Below, in pieces: positions 55,973-64,000 of a DNA stretch of 64,000 nt. This stretch comes from Pohlia nutans (lineage: Eukaryota; Streptophyta; Bryopsida; Bryales; Mniaceae): NCBI GenBank assembly GCA_022496805.1, contig CM040092.1, forward strand, positions 16,758,113 to 16,822,112, given 5' to 3'. Below the pieces are notes generated by a model that did not search any database, had not been told where the DNA came from, and saw nothing but the letters and a program-made list of their open reading frames with translations. Made by a program: the position numbers and the translations under genes. How positions within the stretch are numbered: the first letter of the stretch is position 1; every line of letters begins with the position of its first letter.

Positions 55973-58393
55973 TCATATTTTTGAAGATGTTGATTGGCAA
56001 ACATTGCTTTGGACTTTGAGATCCTGATATTGAATCACAATATCGCAATCCATATTGAGCTGCAACACACAACCACCATATTATTATGATCAATCCCTAC
56101 AGGATGTATGGTTTTAAAATGACAAATTCAATCAATCATGTTGTGAGAAAACAATAATTCAAATGGGACCAAATTTTATATCACCAGAATCAATGAAGAA
56201 CATCGCATATGTTGATGCAAAAAACAAATGAATTTGAACAGAAGGAAGTACTACTCAAAACTACTAAAAAAACACGAGGTCCAATTCAGGCTTCTTGGTT
56301 CTTAGGTATTAACTGGATTTAAAGTGACCAATTTCATGGATCACATTGTGAAAAACATAATTTAGGCATGGCCAAATATTATATCACTGAAGAACATTGC
56401 ATAAACAAAAGAAATCAAGTTGTTACTCCATGGCTAACATGGAATGAATAGATACACAACGTCCACGCATCAGAATAGCCATTTTTCTTTTTTATGATGT
56501 GTTTTATCACACAGCCGGAAGGAGCATTTAAAAAATAATGCAGGATTTGTGAGCAATACCTTGACATGTGATTTGAAGCCGATTACATACATTTGGCGGT
56601 TGTCCACCCAGTTAGTCGTATAGGTAAATGGTTGCTGTTTGCATCCCTAAGAAGGTCTTGTCCATCGGCTTGGAAAAAACCCATGTAGTTGACAGACAGG
56701 GGTGTTGCTATAGAAACATTCCCATGTGCTTGAAGCTGAAATGGTTCCATGGAGACATCATCTAAGGCTAAGTCATTGTAAGTGATGTTCAAATGTACAG
56801 TCGAGTAGCTCACGCTGACCCGGTTCGTATTGGTTGCCATGATAAAAAGAGTGGAATTCAAGTACATCACGGTATGGTTCCCTGCATTGGAAGTTTTGTT
56901 CCCTGCCATGGTTGTTCCATTGGCTTCTAGTACCTGAACAAGACAGATCGGTTTTATTTGATTGATCATAAATATAATTCAGACAGGGCCAAATAATATA
57001 TCAATGAAGAACATTGCCTCATGTGTTGTGCAAACAATAAATAAAGTTGAACAAGAGAAAGATCCCATGTGAAGTGCGAAACAAACATGGGTCTCCTGGT
57101 CCTTTAGGGTTTTCTCTTGTTACACTACCAAAAAAGGGTCTTGTGAAGCGACAAAAACAATGTCAAAAGCAAAACCATTTTTTGGTAGTGTTACTACACT
57201 CACAAATCAAGCTTAGGCTCACCATTGTAGGAAAATTAGTTTTCTAACGCCAACATTGTTATAAAAATCAATGGACTCAACCGAAATTTACATAAAACAA
57301 CCTGTGACACTAATCTCATCAATAAACCCCTCAACCCCTAATGGCCAAAAGTCACCACTTCCATATCGAAATACATCATTCAAAGGATGGTAAACAAAAT
57401 GTACCCATAGAAAGTAGAAATCAGACCCTACATTTTTGAACAATTTTAAAATTTGCTATATATATATTCAATGGACCCTAGCAAATTTTGAAGTGGACTT
57501 CCTGTGTAACTGAAGCGAAGACGAAGACTCTGCCCTACTCCAGCTTTTCTTCATCCTCCATCATTTTATAATATGGAATTAACGCTAAACCCTCCAACTT
57601 TTCGTAAAACCCTACGCAAGACCATTCTACATGGAATGCAGAAACAACAACACAAATTCAATACACTGGCTGCTTCAATACGAGGCTCTTGGACATCGCC
57701 ATAGCTGAGTAGAAGAAAAGAAAGAATGTCCCAACCAATGCAGGATTTCAAACCACCTTGATGTCGAAAGTAGAAATCGGACCCGACTATATTCTTGAAC
57801 GATTTTAAAAGTTGCTATATATTCAATCCGTAGCTTCCAAAGTGGACTTGCTATGAAGGAAGCGAAGACAAAGACTCTGCCCTACTCCAGCATTTATTCA
57901 TTCTCCATCATTTTATAACATGAAATTAACGCTAAACCCTCAAAATTTTCGTAAAAACCTACGCAAGACCATCCTACATGAAATGCAGAAACAACACCCC
58001 AAATTCAATGCAGAAACAACACCCAAATTCAATGTCTGGCTCCAATATATGGCCATAGCTGAGGAGAAGAAATTAAAGGAAGAATGTCCCAACCAATGCG
58101 GGAATTCAAACCAACACTAGACTGACCTTGATGTCGTGCAAGGTGAGTCCCTGGAGGGACAACTTGGGAGGCTTGGGCTTCAACGTGAGCCAGATGATGA
58201 CGCCCAAGCACAAGAGCACCAGCAGGAGCACCAGCAACGCCGCCAGCAAACATCCACAACTGCGCAACCATCTTCGTCGGGCGGATCTCCTCGCCAGTCG
58301 AATGTCCTCCTTGTTGCAATTGTGCTCATACACCAACGCTCGCTGCGACGAATGCGGATCATACACCACCACGTGCCTCGACGACTTCCCCAT
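55973..58393 (-). CDS. LEA2/NHL-type membrane-anchored protein gene, three exons, one frame break
   Basis: Exon 1 is 58393-58127 (89 codons), ending CATCAAG before GTCAGT. Exon 2 is 56933-56560, between TTGTTCAG and GTATTG. Exon 3 is 56059-55973, after GTTGCAG. Exon 1 encodes a basic N-terminus, a membrane helix at about residues 46-70 (LLAALLVLLLVLLCLG) and the KPKPPK step typical of NHL proteins. Exon 2 holds the LEA2 domain with several N-glycosylation sites, then LPIRLTGWTTAK. Exon 3 ends MDCDIVIQYQDLKVQSNVC. The total is about 242 residues, normal for LEA2. Exon 2 shifts frame by one base near 56592-56594 (an A run). The current frame stops at 56583, while the next frame continues MYVIGFKSHVK into exon 3. 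It is a recent pseudogene, a variant or a sequencing error. Family members act at membranes in stress and defence. Confidence 0.75.
56090..56312 (-). mobile_element. Family G element in LEA2 intron 2 (copy G5)
   Basis: Degraded ends (about CCTACAGGATG and TTCTTAGGTATTAA) enclose sequence matching G4, such as TATCACCAGAATCAATGAAG. It occupies much of the 500-nt intron. Confidence 0.6.
57123..57190. mobile_element. Tiny CACTA-type MITE in LEA2 intron 1
   Basis: This 68-bp element has ends CACTACCAAAAAA and TTTTTTGGTAGTG and a TTA duplication on both flanks (57120-57122 and 57191-57193). Confidence 0.85.
57411..58136 (-). repeat. Tandem duplication across the LEA2 exon 1/intron 1 junction
   Basis: Copy 1 (57411-57766) and copy 2 (57767-58136) share long stretches, for example AAGACTCTGCCCTACTCCAG and GAATGTCCCAACCAATGC. 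Both end CTTGATGTCG, which on the minus strand is the last 10 nt of exon 1. The splice donor was therefore copied too. Copy 2 has an extra 22-bp repeat (CAAATTCAATGCAGAAACAA). Confidence 0.8.
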
Positions 58394-59938
58394 CTCCCTC
58401 CCTCCTTCAGATTCCACCAGCAAAGTTGTCCACAGAACGATCTTTTGTTCTTCCCCACTATGGTTCTTTAACGTTTTCCACTTCTCATTTGTGTACTTCT
58501 AGGTTAAGAACACAATCTGATTTTCAAGACGAATTGCAATCTGCAGTATCACCACCAATGAAGCTTATCTGTATCTGGTCCAAAGATTATTGAAATATAT
58601 ATTCGCGTTCTTCGGCGAATCTAGCTTGCTTCGTTCACAACCATCCTATTCGACCCATGGTCCTCAAAACTAATCCAGACCCTGACATCCTCTCTCTCTC
58701 TCTCCACACACATACACCGATGAATGGTGAAAAAATAAAATGGGGGAACGTCAACTCATATCCACCTCGTGAACTCCGCCCTCTGTATACACGTAGTACT
58801 GATCAATCCTCCTCAGATACCAATCCAAAACGTTGACAAAATCGATCGAAAAATGATAATGCAAGTTCAGAGTATGTACTCGATCAACTGTCTAGCTAGA
58901 TGGTCGATCGATCGTATCTCCGGCCGCAGCAGTAAGAAATCAGAAGACTGAGGATCACTGTGAAGAATTAACTCTGCCTCGTGAACTCCGCCTCGTCGAC
59001 AATCTAGCTAGCTATCTAGGTAAAGTGCCAGAAAGTCTGTTCCCACGCACTTCGTAAGTTGTCAAAATCAATCTATCTATTTGAAATGAAAACTCTCAAC
59101 TTAAATCGGAAAATACATTCAAGTTAGAAAAATCTGATACGAACGTACACGAAAAAGGCTGAAATGTGTGTATGTATGTATGATTCTCCAGCTCAGTCAG
59201 TGAGCTTCAACTGACTTCTAACGATAACACGTAAATATAACAACAAGCTTCCAAATACTGATTACATAAATATCCGAAAAAAACAAAAGGAAAAAACCTC
59301 AGGAAGATGATATGAACGTGAAAAAGGTGGAGAAGAACAATTAAAGGCTCTGACTTCTAACGATAACACGTAAATATAAACATTATGTGAGGAGGAAGGC
59401 TGACAAAATTATCGATAAGTTTACATGGATTGATCTGAAAGGCACGACTGAGCTAAGTTAGCAGGGGCCGTCTGATGTGGAGGCAGAGAGTGAGAGAGAA
59501 AAGACAGGCAACGGTACTATTCTATTAATATATATATCGCCATCATCGACTGTGGGAGTTATTTAATTACTGTGGGTGTCAGGGTCTCAGGGAGGGAGTG
59601 GCGGCGAAGTGGCCTTCATCGATCAGTTTGTCCTTTCGCTCATGTCTCTGTCTAACTTTACCTTCCCTTTTTTTCTTTTTCTTTTTTCCTTTTCGTTTGG
59701 CATTTTAATTCCTCAAGTGTGATGGAGTGCATCTTTGTTTTGTGCATTTTTGAAAATTCTTGTGCATCTGGTCGTCCATATTCCAACCAATTCAGTGAGC
59801 GTCAGAAACGGTTATTCATCACTACTGTACCTGATCATTCTGACACACATTGCCACAAACTCTGCAAACTTCTGTTATGTAATTTTATCCATTTTTAATT
59901 TTTTAATTTTTTAATTTTTTTGGACATAAATGTAATAG
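58394..59938. other. LEA2 upstream region, no further gene
   Basis: On the minus strand this is the 5' flank of the LEA2-type gene. It has a CT microsatellite at about 58691-58704. The phrase TTCTAACGATAACACGTAAA is repeated at about 59217 and 59356. ORFs opposite exon 1 are shadows. No clear TATA box was assigned. Confidence 0.45.
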
Positions 59939-59940
59939 GT

Positions 59941-60054
59941 AATCTTCATTACGAGGAGCATTATGGGTTATAATCAGGACCCCAATAGTGATCGGTATAG
60001 CTGGGAACCATGGGGTTTCGATTATAACCCATAACGCTCCTCCCAATGAAGATT
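59941..60054. repeat. Long foldback hairpin (43-bp arms)
   Basis: The arm 59941-59983 pairs with 60012-60054 at 37 of 43 positions (core TTATGGGTTATAATC), with a 28-nt loop. It is probably a foldback MITE. If transcribed it would make a long near-perfect stem. Confidence 0.75.
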
Positions 60055-60744
60055 ATCTTTTGTAATTTTTTTTTTGGGTTATATATAAATTTTACGTCAT
60101 ATGTATCTTGTTTTGGAGGTAGATGAAGTGAAGAGAGTAATAGAATATATTATGGAATATAATTAGACCCCGAAAAGGCCATAATTTGAACCCCCGATAA
60201 AATTTAAGGAAAGGAATTTCATTGCAAAAGAGAACCTAAGTACCTCGCAAAGTACAAACTACCCCAATCACAAGTGGCCTGCGTTATATTTTCATTTGGA
60301 TATAAATAAAACGTTGCATTTATTACTAAGAAAATTTACAGATGATAATGATAATAGTCTTAACACTAATCCTTATACTATTGTGAATAAAGAGCATGTT
60401 GGACTTATGCCTCAAGGGAATAGTTACCAAGATCTATCCTTGGTGCCTCTTTTTGAGGAGGTAGATTCTATATTGAGACTAGTGACCAATAGCCAACACA
60501 CAAGAAACAGTAACAAGTATGTAGATATGTGTTATTTGTTGATATGTTTATATCATATATCTGTTAGTGGTCACTTTTTAAAGTTATAGTATAAGTGTGG
60601 GAAATACACAAGTCTGTACTTAGAGGATTCATGTGGAATTTTACAGAAATTTGGGTGACTAGGTTTTGATAGGGTTTTGTGTTGCCTACCCATACTTTTG
60701 GTGTATTTGCAAAATTGAAAAGATTATGAGAACTTTAGATAAGG
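60055..60744. other. No gene recognised
   Basis: The ORF at 60296-60589 (97 aa) is AT-rich with no recognised domain. No other features are seen. Confidence 0.35.
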
Positions 60745-61550
60745 GGCGTTTGTATGGTATGGTTCACTAGAATTCTTGTCCTTGTGCACTCTCTTGAGGA
60801 TTTTGAGAATTTGAAAATTCATTTCAGAGAGAGAAAAATATTTTGCGAAGTTTAAAGTGGTAGGATGGACTATACCGATAAAAGAGAAAAAATTGTTAGA
60901 AAAATAAAAATTCGGCATTATATTTTAATGGGGGATGAAACAAAGGTTAAACTAGTGCATTGTCACAGTGCATAATATGCACTCTAAATTCTAAAAGAGA
61001 AGGAGAACAAACTAAGGGTTGTGGATGGATTTTTGAGCTATGAATGTTTTTAGTGTTTAAATATGTGAAAAAATATCTTCCAATTTTTTCAATTTTTTTT
61101 TTTGAATTAATTAAAGTTTCAAATTTTAAAATGTGTCATTTTTAGAGGGATTAATTGTTTCTCTATTTTAAAAAACTTTTTTGATGTACTTGAGAATGAA
61201 ATTTTGCAGGTTGGCTTATTTTCATATATTTTTTAAATATAGAATCAAACGTGAGCTATCTTTACATTCAAAGTTTGATCATAAATTGGTAAATCTGTTA
61301 TTAAAATGGGAGTTTGGTACTCAAAATCTATAACATAAAATAATTTTAACATTCTACAATTATTTTTTTGGATAATATGTACATAAATCTAGAAGTTGGT
61401 ACACTCGTTTTTCATCGAATCATTGCTATATAATTTCCAAATTGATTTGAAAAATTAGCTTTTTAGACAAAATGCTCAAAGTGCACAAATGTGCACCGAA
61501 ATGTAATTAGTTCACCAAGAGGAGTTAGTGGATTGTACCATACAAACGCC
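60745..61550. mobile_element. Inverted-repeat element with GGCGTTTGTATGGTA ends
   Basis: A 15-bp exact inverted repeat (60745-60759 and 61536-61550), with weaker extension, encloses about 800 bp of AT-rich DNA without a conserved ORF. The terminus resembles PIF/Harbinger-like ends, but a target duplication is not clear because a TTAA element begins directly at 61551. Confidence 0.6.
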
Positions 61551-62127
61551 TTAACCCCTAACTGCCTAAGCGTCCATTTTTGGACGATGTACAGATTTCA
61601 TCCATAGATTCTCATCCGTCATGCACTTTTTGCAGTGTGGAAATTTTTCTGTAGATTCTATGGGAAGTTAGCTTCATGCACATGTGATCCGATTAGAAAG
61701 GGGATGATTTGTGAAATTTTTATGCCTCATTTCATGTTGTAGTGATTCACCCAAAATTTTGAAGATTTCAGTGTTAAAATGCTCCAAAAAAAGTCAACTC
61801 ATTAAAATTAAGCAACCAAAAAATCTCCAAAAATCACTACACTTAGAGTATTACATTTCAACCAATCCAAAAGAATTTTATCCGTGGATTGTCAATATCT
61901 TATTCGTAATTGAATTACAAAATAATTTTGAATTTCACGTTTCAAATTTTATACAAAATTATTGGTAATAGCAATCATAGATCTAACCGTATGGATAGAA
62001 TCTAAAATTCATAATGTACAACTTTTATTCATATATCAAGTTCAAAATATCCCTCTAGCTTGCATTTTATAATGCATCTTTGCAAAACTGCTGAATTTGG
62101 AGAGGGCTCTAGGCATTTAGGGGTTAA
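61551..62127 (+). mobile_element. TTAA element, family C (copy C2)
   Basis: This 577-bp element starts TTAACCCCTAACTGCC and ends GGCATTTAGGGGTTAA. The palindrome CGTCCATTTTTGGACG lies near the left end. It is a full-length match to C1. The ORF at 61711-61968 is part of the repeat. Confidence 0.85.
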
Positions 62128-63071
62128 GTAGAGGGGTTTGGCTAGGAGTAGGGACAGTTAAACTTGTAATTATTTTTGCTAGAAGCTAGCACAACATCTT
62201 TTAAGGAGGTTTTTGAAAATGAATGAGGACCAATGAAACTCTCTGGACATGAGTTTTGAGGGATTCCCAACTTTTCATTGTGTCTATCGTGACTCTCTTT
62301 AGCTCACCCTAACATCTTCACTTTCACCCGCCTCTCTTAGAGTTTGTCCCAAAGAATATGCCTTTGATAGGTAATTCTATTGCATTTTTTTAAACAATGA
62401 TGTTAAATTTGAATGGCAAAACACACATCAAAGAATCAAAGCCTTAAACCAGTCTAGTGGGAAAACTGCATTCTCTTTTAACATTGGTTGATAATAGTAA
62501 TCATAATGTTGGCCCCAAAAACCATCGTAAATAAAGGGCCCATTGGGAATAGTTTGTCTATCCATGCCTCAAAGACATGGGTAGTTTGAACATAAGTTAA
62601 ATAGGGTAGAGAATTCATTCTTGTATTGTTTATGTAATTTGAATGGTTTGAATTATAAGGTTTCAATACATTGAAATATGTATTATTTGAATATTGTATG
62701 AGTAAATAATGAATTGTTGAAGTTTGAAATAACTAGAGTGTTTCAATCACAATCTTTAGATTGTCCTTGAACTATAAGTATTGTATCTATGAAGAATTTT
62801 TTTTGGCTATCATAGAATTTAGAAATATTTGATTTCTTACAACTCACATGTCTACATGGCACTTGCATTGTAAAGGGGTTTATTTTCAATCCATGAGATT
62901 AACTTTTAAAGGCCCAAGTATACCAAAAGGATTTTTCATTTTTGGGCACACTATGTTGAATGCAATTTTTGTATAAATTTTTGAAACATTTTAAAAAAGA
63001 AAAGAAAAGCGGAGATGCTATGTAGCTTTTACACTAGGTAAGCCAATTTGTGTAAAAAAAACTAGTTTGTG
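62128..63071. other. No gene recognised
   Basis: This is AT-rich spacer. The minus ORF at 62478-62666 has no recognised features. Confidence 0.4.
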
Positions 63072-63654
63072 TTAACCCCTAAAGGACCGGGGGGGTTTTT
63101 AGCTTAGCTCTTGTTTTCTTGACTAGCTCTTATAACAAGCTCAATTCCTCATTGGTGTGGGTTAATTTTGACAATCGGCACCGTTGAATTTAAAGAAGAC
63201 TTACATAGCTTCTGTATGAAAAAAGGATCAACAAAATCGCACAATTTTTGAGAAAATGCCACCGTTGAGAAGATTGATGGAACTCGTTCAGGGTATTTTG
63301 TACATATGTTGAAATCGGATTGATCAAAAGCGCTCCAAAAATTCTGAAATTTCTACCATGCATAATGATCATCATTTTGAGCATGTGCAAAAAAATTCAC
63401 ATAATTTGGAGGTGTGAGGATGAAGATACGAGGGTCTCAAGTGACGCCCAAATAGCCTCCTTGCAGCTCAAAAAAATCACCAAAAATTGCACACTTCATG
63501 ACATTTCAATCGAGAAGTACCCACGGATTCAGCTCTCGACAAGAACTAGGGTCTCTTTGTTGCTCACCTTACAATTCACGGCCCAACAACTCGAATTTCC
63601 TCGCTTTCTAGTTTCAGAAGCCACGTGGTGGCCTCGTGGTCCTTTAGGGGTTAA
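63072..63654. mobile_element. TTAA element, family H
   Basis: A perfect 17-bp inverted repeat, TTAACCCCTAAAGGACC, and its complement bound this 583-bp element. The interior is unlike the other families and slightly richer in GC. The plus ORF at 63320-63688 runs past the element end and is not supported. Confidence 0.8.
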
Positions 63655-64000
63655 AAGAGCTATGACATCATTTAAATTTCTGGTATAATTTTAAAAATTA
63701 TAAATATTACCGTAGGTGGAGAGCAAGGTCCGCACATTTGTGCCAAATATCTTATTAAAGTGGAGGAAGTTGATTCGGCATAAAATTTAAAAATAATAAA
63801 ATTTTGGCCTTTTCTCAATTTAAAAATGAAATTTGATCATAACCAAGTGATACACCAAGGGTTTATAGAAGTGATTTACATTTCTTTAGCGTGAATTACA
63901 TTTCCTAAGGTAGAGGGGGACAAACCCAGTCCTTTGTACAAAATGCAAGGCACTAGTTCCAAAAATGGATGTGGCACATATAAACTTCCACATATTCCTC
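63655..64000. other. No gene recognised
   Basis: This is AT-rich sequence to the window edge, with nothing assignable. Confidence 0.35.

Noticed and set aside
56585..56594. GTATGT as exon 2 donor of the LEA2-type gene
   Set aside because: It matches the donor consensus, but no acceptor gives the right phase for exon 3. The donor at 56559 does, once one missing base is allowed for, and it preserves the LEA2 pattern.
201..63654. Reading the TTAACCCCTAAA termini as telomere-derived (CCCTAAA) sequence
   Set aside because: The similarity is one unit long, and the inverted, paired arrangement with TTAA duplication is better explained by transposon ends.

Overview
The window looks like nuclear DNA of a land plant with a large, gene-poor, AT-rich genome. 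The evidence is a three-exon LEA2/NHL-type gene, a small gene with two copies of the plant CxCAPTxxxGSFRCRxHR motif, a piece of an SnRK2-type kinase, a chromodomain Ty3/Gypsy element, and many CACTA, PIF/Harbinger-like and TTAA-flanked miniature elements. Together with the RLE-type LINE, the chromovirus type mildly favours a non-seed plant, but the species cannot be fixed from the sequence.

Layout. Positions 1-6.8 kb hold inverted-repeat elements, a higher-order tandem array (2.8-4.0 kb) and TTAA elements. A complete 6.56-kb Ty3/Gypsy chromovirus occupies 6811-13370 (LTRs, gag, pol with chromodomain, an extra third ORF, and a 5-bp target duplication ATTAC). It sits inside an older repeat that has a second copy at 49.1-50.1 kb. 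Positions 13.8-24 kb hold TTAA elements, a perfect 23-bp hairpin and a 144-codon ORF with a plausible promoter (21086-21520). Positions 24.6-28.7 kb form a three-layer nest: a TTAA element interrupted by another TTAA element and by a 5'-truncated LINE whose decayed ORF has MTase-like, RNase H and restriction-like endonuclease parts. Positions 29-52 kb are mostly MITEs, a SINE (34.2-34.5 kb) and the GSFRC gene (31.4-31.6 kb). Positions 52.2-53.5 kb hold the kinase fragment beside a GC-rich patch. Positions 56.0-58.4 kb hold the LEA2-type gene on the minus strand, with MITEs and a tandem duplication in its introns. Positions 60-64 kb are TTAA elements and foldbacks again.

Two themes stand out. 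(1) The retrotransposon shows several regulatory RNA features: a candidate Tf1-like self-priming site, four 5'-leader hairpins that all present GGATTACCC, an A_AAA_AAC frameshift heptamer followed by a 9-bp inverted repeat, and a downstream ORF with its own TATA box. (2) At least eight sequence-unrelated families of about 240-950 bp share TTAA target duplications, a TTAACCC(C/T)T terminal core and, in most, a small palindrome near one end only. This is a piggyBac-like signature, and no transposase is visible in the window. Most other short ORFs appear to be chance readings of AT-rich repeat DNA.
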